Shown: piece after piece, positions 32,488-40,761 of the stretch
Layout: each line of letters starts with the position of its first letter
Position numbering within the stretch: the first letter of the stretch is position 1
Assembly (NCBI RefSeq): GCF_001263175.1
Contig: NZ_CP012332.1
Coordinates: 2,167,501 to 2,231,500 of the forward strand
Source of the DNA: Vulgatibacter incomptus
Lineage (GTDB): Bacteria; Myxococcota; Myxococcia; Myxococcales; Vulgatibacteraceae
Reading direction: 5' to 3'
DNA length: 64,000 bases
The notes under the pieces: model-generated
Told to the model about the DNA's origin: nothing
What the model saw: the letters and a program-made list of their open reading frames with translations, nothing else
Database searches by the model: none
Translations under genes and position numbers: made by a program

Positions 32488-32512
32488 CGGCGAGCGGCAT
32501 GCCCGCTCGCCG
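32488..32512. terminator. Strong hairpin between convergent carA and VWA genes
   Basis: CGGCGAGCGG (32488-32497) pairs perfectly with CCGCTCGCCG (32503-32512) around a 5-nt loop. It sits 15 bp after the carA stop and 16 bp before the stop of the convergent gene. No long T-tract exists on either side. The placement suggests a shared bidirectional terminator. Confidence 0.6.
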
Positions 32513-32528
32513 TCCGCTCCGGCGACGC

Positions 32529-34802
32529 CTAGAAGTACCCCCACCTGCGGCGGAGGACCCACTCGCTGCCGAGGCAGACAGCGAGGATCGCCAGCGGCCA
32601 GAACCGGTCCCAGATGGGCCGGTCCTGCGCGCGGCCGATCTCCACCACGTCGGGAGGGGCCAGGGCGAGGTCGGGGAGCTCACGGGCGGAGGACTCGATG
32701 AAGCCGCCGCCGGTCGCCTCGGCGATGGCGCGCAGGAGCGCGGGCCGTGGCCTCACCTCGGAGCGCTCGACGGAGGTGGCGCGAACGGCGACCACGTCCT
32801 CACCGCTGCCGAGGGGTGCGCCGCCGAGGGACGCCCGCGCCAGCAGCTTGTAGGCGCCCGGTCCTGGCGATGCGACCTCGAAGCGCGCGGTTCCGTCGGT
32901 TCCCGACGCCAGGTGCTCCTGGTGCACGAGCCTGCCACTCTCCGCGTCGACGACCGAGACATCGACCTCCGCGTCGGCGGCGGGTCCGTAGTCCGAGCGG
33001 CGGACCGTGATGGTGGCGACGACGGGCTGCCCCGGCTCGACGGAGCGCTGCGCCGCCTGGACCTGCACCGGCGTCAGCTCGGGATCGCGCACGAGCCAGC
33101 GGATCGCGTTGGACCAGAGGCGCTCGTACGCCCGCGAGGTGCCGCCGCCCTCCCCCGACGCCACCAGCGACCAGAACCACGACGAATCGGTGGTGAGCGC
33201 CATCACACGGCCCTTCCCCACCTCGCTCACGACGAGCACCGGCGCGTTCTCGTTGCCCACGGGGAGGTGCGGATGATCGAGGAGGACCCTCGCCCCCGGC
33301 TTGGCGCGGGTGACGTTGATCCCGGGGAGCTGCGGGAGCTTCTCCCAGGCGCTCTGGTTCGCTTCGGCGCCTGCGGCGAGCCGCGTGATCGGGTGGCGCA
33401 GGCCCGCCTCGGTGAGCCGCGGCGGGAAGAGCGCCTCGACCGGCGCGGTCCCGGCGGGCTCCACCGGGAGGATGTCGCCGAGGGGGCTCTGGTCGTAGCC
33501 GCCCTCGCCGAACGAATTCTCACCACCGATCATCACGAAAGCGCCGCCTTCTTCCACGTAACGCCGGATGTTCGGCAGGTACGCGTCCATCCGGTACGGG
33601 CGGTACGCGAAGTTCTGGAAGATCACCAGGTCGAAGCTCTTGAGCTGGCGGTCGAAGATCTCCTGGACCGGGAACGGGATCAGCGAGAGCTCCGCCTCGC
33701 CCGCCTTGGGCTGATCCTGCGCGGTCCGGAGGATGAAGAAGGAGATCAGATCGACGTTCGGATCGTTCTTGAGCAGCGTGCGTAGGAAGCGCTGGTCCCA
33801 GGACGGCCGACCCACAACCAGGAGCGCACGGACGCGATCGCGGATCACCTTGAGCACGAAGCTCCGGGCGTTGTTCGACTCGACCGCCTCGCCCTCGAAG
33901 ACCGGCGCGGAGACAGTGAAGACGAACTCGCCGATCTCCTCGGGCACGAAGGAGAGCTTCACCGAGTACCGCGTCTCGTCAGGCCGGAGGCGCACGGTCT
34001 GCTGCGAGACCACCTGCCCTTCGCGCCGCAGCGTGACGGGCACCTCGACCTCGCCCATGCCGCTCGCGACGATGGTGGCCTCGACCTCAACCGTGTTGCG
34101 CACGAAGGCGAAATCCTCCACGTGGACGGACTCGATGGAGAGGTCCTTCACCGTGCCGCTGACGACGGCCACCGTGGACACGGGGATCTTCAGCGCCTCG
34201 AGCGCCTTTCTCGATGCGCCGTTCACGCCGCCCGCGAGCTCTGCGTTGTCCGCGCCGTCGGAGACGACGACGGCCCCGGCGAGCTTTCGGCCCGATCCGG
34301 CGCCGCCCGCCAGAGAGCGGAGCGCGCCGAGGAGATCGGTCTTCTCGGCCCTGGCCTCGAGGCCGGTCCTCGCGGCCTCGGCCTCGATCGGCGTCAGGGA
34401 CTCGCCGAGCTCGTAGTACTCCAGCGAGTAGTCGTGCTCGAGGCCGGCGAGCTTCGGCGACACGGCGGAGAGCCACGCCGCCGCCTCCGCCGAGCGGGAC
34501 GCCCCCTTGGCCTCGGTGGGGAACTGCATCGACGCCGAGCCATCCACCAGCACCGCGAGCCGGCTGCGCACCCGGGCGGTCTGGAGGAGGCGCACGCCCG
34601 GCTCGAGCACCACGAAGAGCGCGGCGAGCATGGAGATTGACCGCAACGCCAGCAGCGACGCCCGGCGCCAGCGGCGAGGCTCCTTGCGGAGGCCGCGGGC
34701 CGCGAGCAGCACGCCGCCCACCGCGAGGAGGCCCAGGAGGCCGAGCGCCCAGGTCGGCCAGGGCGAGAGCGTCACCAGACGCCAGTCGTTGTAGGCCTCC
34801 AC
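32529..34802 (-). CDS. Membrane-anchored VWA/GATase-like protein
   Basis: A 757-residue inner-membrane protein. It has two hydrophobic helices at the N-terminus (about residues 15-35 and 50-68), then a VWA domain with a MIDAS-like DGSASM near residue 87. A class-I-amidotransferase-like segment is seen around VEEGGAFVMIGGENSFGEGG, followed by beta-rich domains, and a last helix before a basic tail (WVLRRRWGYF). Proteins of this layout usually sit with MoxR, DUF58 and DUF4159 genes; here only DUF4159 is present. GTG 34802 abuts the upstream stop with no gap. The role in envelope stress or assembly is inferred from family context. Confidence 0.8.
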   Translation of the reverse strand: MEAYNDWRLVTLSPWPTWALGLLGLLAVGGVLLAARGLRKEPRRWRRASLLALRSISMLAALFVVLEPGVRLLQTARVRSRLAVLVDGSASMQFPTEAKGASRSAEAAAWLSAVSPKLAGLEHDYSLEYYELGESLTPIEAEAARTGLEARAEKTDLLGALRSLAGGAGSGRKLAGAVVVSDGADNAELAGGVNGASRKALEALKIPVSTVAVVSGTVKDLSIESVHVEDFAFVRNTVEVEATIVASGMGEVEVPVTLRREGQVVSQQTVRLRPDETRYSVKLSFVPEEIGEFVFTVSAPVFEGEAVESNNARSFVLKVIRDRVRALLVVGRPSWDQRFLRTLLKNDPNVDLISFFILRTAQDQPKAGEAELSLIPFPVQEIFDRQLKSFDLVIFQNFAYRPYRMDAYLPNIRRYVEEGGAFVMIGGENSFGEGGYDQSPLGDILPVEPAGTAPVEALFPPRLTEAGLRHPITRLAAGAEANQSAWEKLPQLPGINVTRAKPGARVLLDHPHLPVGNENAPVLVVSEVGKGRVMALTTDSSWFWSLVASGEGGGTSRAYERLWSNAIRWLVRDPELTPVQVQAAQRSVEPGQPVVATITVRRSDYGPAADAEVDVSVVDAESGRLVHQEHLASGTDGTARFEVASPGPGAYKLLARASLGGAPLGSGEDVVAVRATSVERSEVRPRPALLRAIAEATGGGFIESSARELPDLALAPPDVVEIGRAQDRPIWDRFWPLAILAVCLGSEWVLRRRWGYF

Positions 34803-35558
34803 CTAGCGGCGCCTCTTCATGATGAACGGGAGGTGCACCTGGTCGTCCTTGTAGTCGGTGCACATCGAGTACATGACGATGTTCACACCCAGCCGAAACG
34901 CGATCTCGCGCTGGGACTCGCCCCCCGGAACGACCTCGTACTCCCAGCTCCCGAGCTCGTCACGAGCCCACGCGCCGCCGAGGTCGTTCGCGGAGACCAC
35001 CGCCATGAGGCGCGAGCCCTCCGAATAGGCGGAGAGGTAAGGGCTCGCCAGGGTGCGGCCGGCGGGGTGATTGACGAGGTAGAAACTCTTGTAGAGCACA
35101 TGCTCCGCCGGGATCCGGCCCGCCGTCCTGCCGGGCAGGATCCGGGCGAGCTCCCTCTCGCACGAGGCGGCGAAGCGGCCGTCTCCGGCGTCATCGCAGA
35201 GGAGGAAGCCGCCGTAGGTCAGGTAGCGCCTGAGGTTGTCCACCTCGGCTGCGGAGAGCGGCGGCAGCTCGCGCTTCCCGGCGAGATAAAGGAAGGGGTG
35301 GCGGAAGACCTCCGGGGAGTCGAGCGGGAGGGCCTTCTCCTCGGGGACCGTGGCGATGCTGGTCCGGGTGCCGATCTCGAAAGCCAGGCGCCGAAGGGCC
35401 GAGGGCCGCGGGTTCCAGTCGCCGGCGTACTTTCCCTGGACGAAGACCAACCGGGAGGTCTCGCCGAACGCGGCGGCGCCCTGCGGGATCGCGACGATCA
35501 GGAGCGCGATTAGGAGGGCTCGGGCCAGCGGTGCTCTGGAGACGTCGCGCTCGTTCAT
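34803..35558 (-). CDS. DUF4159 family secreted protein
   Basis: A 251-residue protein with an N-terminal signal peptide (about residues 10-30, ending near GAAAFG). The DUF4159 region includes FVQGKYAGDWNPRPSALRRLAFEIG, HPFLYLAGKRELPPLSAAEVDNLRRYLTYGGFLLCDD and the C-terminal LGVNIVMYSMCTDYKDDQVHLPFI; each of these is characteristic. It is followed with zero spacing (TAG then GTG) by the VWA gene, so the two proteins probably work together at the inner membrane or periplasm. Molecular role unknown. Confidence 0.85.
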   Translation of the reverse strand: MNERDVSRAPLARALLIALLIVAIPQGAAAFGETSRLVFVQGKYAGDWNPRPSALRRLAFEIGTRTSIATVPEEKALPLDSPEVFRHPFLYLAGKRELPPLSAAEVDNLRRYLTYGGFLLCDDAGDGRFAASCERELARILPGRTAGRIPAEHVLYKSFYLVNHPAGRTLASPYLSAYSEGSRLMAVVSANDLGGAWARDELGSWEYEVVPGGESQREIAFRLGVNIVMYSMCTDYKDDQVHLPFIMKRRR

Positions 35559-35759
35559 CCTGCTCGTCCTCGTTCGGAGGGCGCCTCTCTCGGGCGTTCG
35601 AAAATGGTCCGGCACGTGTGCCCGTTTGATACCGCAATCCGCGCCCCGCCGGGCCCCCAACCGCTGCCGGGGCGGCCGGATTCCCGCCCGCCCGTCCGGC
35701 GGGCCCTCGCATGACACACGAGCTTGCCGCTGGGAGCCCGGGCCCGTAGAGTCCGGTCG

Positions 35760-36005
35760 ATGAGCGCCAAAGCCAAACAGGAATCCTCGCCGTCCGCGAG
35801 CATGCGCGCTACCTATGCCACCGGCGACGTGAAGGGCGCACGCAGGCTCGCCCTCGCGATCACCGCCGACGAGTCCGCCGGCGCCGACGCCAGAGCCGAC
35901 GCGCTGCACCTGTTGGAGCAGACGGACGTCGATCCCCGGGCGCTCGCGATCGGCGCGTTCGCGCTCGTGCTCGCGGCGGTCTTCATTGGCTTCTTCCTCT
36001 TCTAG
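35760..36005 (+). CDS. Small tail-anchored membrane protein
   Basis: An 81-residue protein with a Ser/Ala/Lys-rich start, a central helical charged part (RATYATGDVKGARRLALAI) and a single hydrophobic segment filling the last 20 residues, ending FIGFFLF. This layout suggests a C-terminal tail anchor with the body in the cytoplasm. ATG 35760 is used; no strong ribosome site is seen. It is divergent from the DUF4159 gene (201-bp gap) and 22 bp ahead of another membrane-protein gene. I do not recognise the family. Confidence 0.65.
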   Translation: MSAKAKQESSPSASMRATYATGDVKGARRLALAITADESAGADARADALHLLEQTDVDPRALAIGAFALVLAAVFIGFFLF

Positions 36006-36027
36006 CGACCAGCTCCGCGGCCCCGCA

Positions 36028-36741
36028 ATGGCTGCGGCTGCGCTGCTGGCGCCATTGGTGGCCTCCGCGGCAGACGCCGGCGCCCTCTCCTCCTCGATCG
36101 CCGATCGAGCGGAGGCGCTCGACCTCCGCGCGATCGGCGAGGCCGCCAATCTCTGGCCCTGGTGGCTCGCCCTCCCGTTGCTGGCGGTGGGGCTCTTGGT
36201 CTGCGGCTTCGGCTCCCGTGGCCCGGGGAAGCGGGTGGTGGTCGCCGCCCTCGCCGGCGGCGTCGCGTGGCAGCTCGGCGGGATGCTGCCCTCCTGGCTC
36301 TCGAGCGCCTCGTTGCCGTGGCTCCCGGCCGCGATCTTCGCCGCCGTCGGCCTTGTGCTCCCCTCCCTCGGCGCCGCGGCCGGCGGCGCGCTCGTCGGGG
36401 CCTGGCTCGGAACCCGCCTGGGCCCGGAGGAGCGGCGGCTCTACGTCCAGCTCGCAGCGGGACTGGCTCTCGGTGTCGCAGCGATGGTCGCCGCCCGGCG
36501 GATCGCCGCGATCGCCTCCGCGACCGCCGGCGCCATCGTCGCAACCGTCGCCGCCATCGCCCTTCTCCCGGCCCCGGTACGCGAGACGCTCGCGAAGTAC
36601 CCGGCGGCGCCGCTGCTCCCGATGGTCGTGATCGCGATCGCGGGCGCCGCGTTCCAGATCGCGCGAAAGAAGCGCTCCGCCGTGGAGAAGCCTCGAAAGC
36701 CGTCCAAGAAGAAGGACGAGCCAGAGAGCGAGGCGGCGTGA
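36028..36741 (+). CDS. Polytopic membrane protein of unknown function
   Basis: A 237-residue protein with a possible signal peptide (residues 1-20), then about six hydrophobic Ala/Gly/Leu-rich helices from residue 42 to 210. A strongly basic/acidic C-terminal tail follows (RKKRSAVEKPRKPSKKKDE). The overall look is like small TMEM198/DUF4203-type membrane proteins, but no diagnostic motif is present. ATG 36028 is chosen at the signal peptide. The stop overlaps the next gene's ATG by 1 bp (TGATG), so it is co-expressed with the D-Ala-D-Ala dipeptidase. Confidence 0.65.
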   Translation: MAAAALLAPLVASAADAGALSSSIADRAEALDLRAIGEAANLWPWWLALPLLAVGLLVCGFGSRGPGKRVVVAALAGGVAWQLGGMLPSWLSSASLPWLPAAIFAAVGLVLPSLGAAAGGALVGAWLGTRLGPEERRLYVQLAAGLALGVAAMVAARRIAAIASATAGAIVATVAAIALLPAPVRETLAKYPAAPLLPMVVIAIAGAAFQIARKKRSAVEKPRKPSKKKDEPESEAA

Positions 36742-37421
36742 TGCGAGCCTCGTTGGCCGTCCTGCTGGCCCTCGCTCTCGCGCCTGCCCTCGCGGCTGGC
36801 GCGGAGGCGCCCTCCAGCGGAACCGCTGCCGCCTCGTATGCGACCGCGGCTGCGGGGAGAGGCTCCGCCGACCTAGTCGACGTCGCCTCGCTCATCCCGG
36901 ACGCGATCGTCGACCTCCGCTACGCGACCGACGCGAACTTCATGAAGCGCGCCGTCTACCCGAAGAGCGCCCGCTGCTTGCTCCGGCCCGGGACCGCGAA
37001 GCGCCTGGTGAAGGCTGCAGACGCTCTCCGTGCCCAAGGCGGCATTCGCCTCGTGCTCTACGACTGCTATCGGCCGCTCTCCGTGCAGAAGACGATGTGG
37101 GAGATCTTCCCGGTTCGGGGCTACGTCGCGCCCCCGTCCGGCGGCAGCATCCACAACCGGGGCGCCGCCATCGACCTCGGCCTCGCCTCCGCAGACGGAG
37201 CGATCCTGCCGATGCCCTCCGCCTACGACGAGTTCTCCGAACGCGCCTGGCACGCCTACGACGGCGGCACCGCCGAGGAGCTCCGAAACCGCTCTCGCCT
37301 CAAGTCGGCGATGGTCGCCGCGGGCTTCTCGACCATCCGCATGGAGTGGTGGCACTACGAGGATCCGGGGGAGCGAAAGGCCCCCCTGCTGGACCGCCCG
37401 TTCGCGCTCGACCCGCCATAG
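36741..37421 (+). CDS. D-alanyl-D-alanine dipeptidase (VanX/DdpX family), exported
   Basis: Zinc metallopeptidase that cleaves D-Ala-D-Ala. The VanX motifs are present: GGSIHNRGAAIDLGL (SxHxxGxAxD, His and Asp zinc ligands) and RMEWWHYEDPG (ExxWWH, catalytic Glu and third ligand). LYDCYRPLSVQKTMWEIFP carries the conserved Arg. The N-terminal 22 residues form a signal peptide, so it acts in the periplasm, pointing to peptidoglycan turnover rather than vancomycin resistance. Length 226 residues; no vanHA-like neighbours are present. Confidence 0.9.
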   Translation: MRASLAVLLALALAPALAAGAEAPSSGTAAASYATAAAGRGSADLVDVASLIPDAIVDLRYATDANFMKRAVYPKSARCLLRPGTAKRLVKAADALRAQGGIRLVLYDCYRPLSVQKTMWEIFPVRGYVAPPSGGSIHNRGAAIDLGLASADGAILPMPSAYDEFSERAWHAYDGGTAEELRNRSRLKSAMVAAGFSTIRMEWWHYEDPGERKAPLLDRPFALDPP

Positions 37422-37476
37422 GCCGATCCGCGAGGACCAAACCTGAGTTCGCCGCCCGACTCGCCTGCGCCGCAGG

Positions 37477-38253
37477 TCAATACCAGCGGCGGATCCGCAG
37501 CTCGATTCCCGGCTGGCTCGCGAGCGCCGCCTCGAGCTCACCCAGGTTCGAGCCGCGGAAGTGGTACGGGTACATCACCTTCGGCCGGAACGCCTGGATA
37601 CACACGGCCGCCTCCGACGGCGGCATCGTGTACGGAAGATTCATCGAGACGAACGCCACGTCTACGTTTCGCAGCGCCTTCATCTCGTCGGTGCACTCGG
37701 TATCGCCTGAAATATAGATACGCTTGTCACCGACAGTGAGCAGGTATCCGTTCCCCCTGCCCTTGTCGTGGAAGAGCTTCCCCGGCGCCGGTCCCCGCTC
37801 GAGGTTGTACATCGGGATCGCCTCCACGCCGAGCTTGCCGAGATCCCGCGACTCCCCGTTCCGCAGCACCACCGCGCCGGGCACCTGATCCGCGACCACC
37901 GGCGGCGCCACGACGACGGTTCCCTCCTTGACCACCTTCGACAACGCCGAAGCGTCGAAGTGGTCGGGATGGATGTCCGTGATCAGGACGTAGTCCGCCT
38001 TCGGTCCGGAGAGATCCCCCTCGGACCAGGGATCGATCCAGACCACCGCGCCATCCAGCTCGAGGCGAAGCGTGCCGTGGTGCACCGGCACGATCCGCAA
38101 CGGCCCCGCCGACGTCGACAGAACGTCGTCTCCCGCTGCCAGGGCTGTCGTGGCGGCTGCGGGAACCGCCGAAGCGGCTCCAGTAGCGGACCCGGTGCAT
38201 CCGGCTCCAACCAAAGCGCAAGCGACGAGGGAAACGATGCGACGGTCGATCAT
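37477..38253 (-). CDS. Metallo-beta-lactamase-fold lipoprotein (UlaG-like)
   Basis: A 258-residue MBL-fold hydrolase with a lipoprotein signal (SLVACALVGAGC, Cys 19). Metal-site motifs: VHHGTLRLELDGAVVWIDPW, then ITDIHPDHFD (the HxHxDH-like motif begins IHPDHFD, lacking the first His), YISGDTECTDEM (Asp ligand) and VMYPYHFRG (last His). This matches the UlaG/YfkN-like L-ascorbate-6-phosphate-lactonase branch of the fold. The substrate is unknown; its lipid anchor places it in the periplasm. Convergent with the VanX-like gene. Confidence 0.85.
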   Translation of the reverse strand: MIDRRIVSLVACALVGAGCTGSATGAASAVPAAATTALAAGDDVLSTSAGPLRIVPVHHGTLRLELDGAVVWIDPWSEGDLSGPKADYVLITDIHPDHFDASALSKVVKEGTVVVAPPVVADQVPGAVVLRNGESRDLGKLGVEAIPMYNLERGPAPGKLFHDKGRGNGYLLTVGDKRIYISGDTECTDEMKALRNVDVAFVSMNLPYTMPPSEAAVCIQAFRPKVMYPYHFRGSNLGELEAALASQPGIELRIRRWY

Positions 38254-38304
38254 GCGTTCACCCTATCCCACGCGGGAGCCGCCCGGGTCGGGAGGAAAGG
38301 CGAC

Positions 38305-39669
38305 CTACGGCGCGGTCATGAAAAAGCCGGGACCCGTGCCGTACATCGTCAGCTCGTCGGCGAGGCGGGAGCGCTGGAGCCCCCTTCCGCTCCCGTCGGT
38401 GACGTCGTCCGCGGCGAATCCCGCGTCGAGGAAGGCGCGGACCTCCCAGCTGTAGCCCTCCCCGGCGCTCAGTCCGCCGAGGGCGCCGAAGTCCGGAACG
38501 TCCAGGCGCGTTTCGGCGCCCGGGAGAACGAAGGTCAGCGATCCGACGGTCAGCCAATAGCTCCGAGCGCCCGCCACCGGCTTCCACTCGAGGGTCGGGG
38601 TCCGCGACACGCCCTGCGCATTGTATGCGGGCGCCGTGGTCATGAGGGCCACCGGCGCGGCCAGGCTCAAGGACGTGTCACCACCCATCACAACCGGCAT
38701 GACCCTCACAGCCATGTTCTCGCTCTCGTCGTTCGCGCGGCTCGAGATCCCCGCCGCGCCGGGGAAGCGCAAGGTCGCCTGAGAGGGCATCCATTCCCCA
38801 GGTGATGGCCGGAAGCGAACGCCCTGCACGTCGAACCACTCGACCTGGTTCGTCCAGAACGTGCGGTAGGCGCCGGGGTCGACGGTAATGGTCGTCCCCT
38901 CGGTCTGGAGATCGTCGAGGGCCGCGAGAGGCACGGTGAGGTCGCCGACCGAGCCACCGTGCTCGATCGAGAAGCTCGCCGTCTTCCCGAAGGCGAGAAC
39001 CTCGTAGCGACCGTCGGAGTCGGTGCGTGCGCGGATCGCCGTGAGAGCGACCTCCCGCGCGCCATCCCCGTACCACTTGAAGTCTGCATCGAAGGCGCCG
39101 TCGACACCTGCGGCGACGGCGAGGGTGTCCGAACCGATGGTCAGGAGGATTCGCTCGTCCCGAGCCAACGGAAGCATCCCGCCCGCCACCTGGCCGGCGA
39201 GACGCACCTTCCGTTCCACGGTCCAGCCCGCCGAGGCCGGCACGACCGGATTGGCCCGGGTCAACCCCCGCAGCTCGTAGACAGCGCGAGACACGCTCAC
39301 GGTGAGGTCGTAGGGCGCTCGCACGTCCGCGAAGGTGAAGGTACCGTCGGCCCCGGTCGAGATCGCATCGCCATAGACGCCGTCCAGCGCCACGAGCGCG
39401 CCAGCCACCGGCTTCCCCGTCTCATCGATGACGCGGCCGGCGACGTCGAATTCCGTGGGGGTCGTCCCGCCCGAGCCCGCTTCGCCTTCCGAGCCCGCGA
39501 CTCCGCCAACGCCGCCGACTCCGCCTTCGCCTCCGGCGCCGGCGCCGGCATCTCCTCCGGCTCCGCCGGTCCCAGGCGTCCCGGATTTGCTCTCCGAGGA
39601 ACTGCAGGCGGCCAGGAGCGCCAGCGCTGCGAAAAGGGCCAGACTCCCTCCGAATCCACGAAGACGCAT
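38305..39669 (-). CDS. Gly-rich-linker lipoprotein with carboxypeptidase regulatory-like domain
   Basis: A 454-residue predicted lipoprotein: signal peptide ending LALLAAC (Cys 22), then about 45 residues of Gly/Ala-rich spacer. From residue 73 comes a carboxypeptidase-regulatory-like beta-sandwich (FDVAGRVIDETGKPVAGALV, followed by GADGTFTFADV). The rest is beta-rich with a possible fibronectin-like segment near APAYNAQGVSRTPTLEWKPV. Such Gly-rich spacers after the lipid Cys are common in myxobacterial surface lipoproteins. No enzyme motif is visible; binding or structural role inferred. Confidence 0.8.
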   Translation of the reverse strand: MRLRGFGGSLALFAALALLAACSSSESKSGTPGTGGAGGDAGAGAGGEGGVGGVGGVAGSEGEAGSGGTTPTEFDVAGRVIDETGKPVAGALVALDGVYGDAISTGADGTFTFADVRAPYDLTVSVSRAVYELRGLTRANPVVPASAGWTVERKVRLAGQVAGGMLPLARDERILLTIGSDTLAVAAGVDGAFDADFKWYGDGAREVALTAIRARTDSDGRYEVLAFGKTASFSIEHGGSVGDLTVPLAALDDLQTEGTTITVDPGAYRTFWTNQVEWFDVQGVRFRPSPGEWMPSQATLRFPGAAGISSRANDESENMAVRVMPVVMGGDTSLSLAAPVALMTTAPAYNAQGVSRTPTLEWKPVAGARSYWLTVGSLTFVLPGAETRLDVPDFGALGGLSAGEGYSWEVRAFLDAGFAADDVTDGSGRGLQRSRLADELTMYGTGPGFFMTAP

Positions 39670-39777
39670 GTCGGCATTCCCTTTGGTGACGAGATCCCTT
39701 CCGGATCGCGCGAGGCCGGAAGGACACCCGATGCAAGGTTCACTGTCAACGACAAGCCGATCGTCGAACGTCGCGGG

Positions 39778-40602
39778 TCAGGGCGTGGCGCCGGTGGCCT
39801 GGAGGCGCCCGCTTCGGCACCACTCGCTCCACGATCCCACGTAGAGAGCGGCGCCGTGAAGTCCAGCGATCTCGAGGGCGAGGAGCGTATGACAAGCGGT
39901 GACCCCGGAGCCGCAGTGGACGACGAGGCGCTCCGGGGGCACATCGCCGAGGAGGGCCTGGTACTGGCGACGCAGCGCTTCGGGCGAGAGGAAGCGGCCG
40001 TCGGGACCAAGGTTCTCGGTTAGAGGCAGGTTGCGGGCGCCCGGGATGTGCCCGGCCACTGGATCGAGGGGCTCGACCTCCCCGCGGTAGCGGGGGGCGG
40101 CGCGCACGTCGAGGACGAGGTGGCCGGCGATGTCCCGGCGCTCGTCCACCTCGTCGATGGTCGCCTGAGGCCAGGAAAACGGCCGCGCGGGTCCGACTGC
40201 CGCCGGGGAGGCGTCGGCAGCCTCGATCGTCGTCTGCCAGCCCGCGGCGATGGCGGCCTGGAGGCCACCGTCGAGGACGAAGGCGTGCTCGTGGCCCACG
40301 CTCCGGAGCATCCACCACATCCGCGCCGCCGCGTTGGCGCCGCCCTGATCGTCGTAGATCACCACCCGCGTCTCGGGCCGGATTCCCCACGAGGCCAGGC
40401 GCGCCGCCCAGGCCGCCGGATCCGGCAGCGGGTGCCTGCCGCCCCGGGCCGGAATGTCCGCCGGGCCGGCGAGGTCCCGATCGAGGTCGGCGTGCAACGC
40501 ACCTGGGAGATGGCCTGCGGCGTAGGCGGGCGCGGGCCTGGTGTCGAAGAGGAGGTACGGGGGTTTCAGCTCGGAGACCTGTACGAGAGGCGATTCGCTC
40601 AT
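39778..40602 (-). CDS. sseA: Sulfurtransferase with two rhodanese domains (SseA-like)
   Basis: A 274-residue tandem-rhodanese protein. The N-terminal inactive domain has LLFDTRPAPAYAAGHLPGALH and RVVIYDDQGGANAAARMWW. The C-terminal domain carries the active loop VVHCGSGVTACHTLLAL with the catalytic Cys. CGSGVTA is the loop of mercaptopyruvate sulfurtransferases rather than the CRKGVTA of thiosulfate sulfurtransferases, so 3-mercaptopyruvate is the likelier donor. No signal peptide, so cytoplasmic. Divergent from dnaE with a 159-bp gap. Confidence 0.9.
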   Translation of the reverse strand: MSESPLVQVSELKPPYLLFDTRPAPAYAAGHLPGALHADLDRDLAGPADIPARGGRHPLPDPAAWAARLASWGIRPETRVVIYDDQGGANAAARMWWMLRSVGHEHAFVLDGGLQAAIAAGWQTTIEAADASPAAVGPARPFSWPQATIDEVDERRDIAGHLVLDVRAAPRYRGEVEPLDPVAGHIPGARNLPLTENLGPDGRFLSPEALRRQYQALLGDVPPERLVVHCGSGVTACHTLLALEIAGLHGAALYVGSWSEWCRSGRLQATGATP

Positions 40603-40761
40603 GGAGCGACTCTACTGCCCCCGTGGCCAAGCTCCCACCGGTCCTCGCGCCTCGGCACGCGGGTCGATCCCACAAGAATTCCGATGGGCACCACGCCGTC
40701 CCGATGGACCGGCACGCCCGATCGGGTCGCGGACGCTCGCACCATGTGCTAGGCCAAGGAC

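Noticed and set aside
36741-37421. Vancomycin-resistance gene cluster
   Set aside because: Only the VanX-type dipeptidase is present, with a signal peptide and without vanH, vanA or regulatory genes; a peptidoglycan-turnover role fits better.
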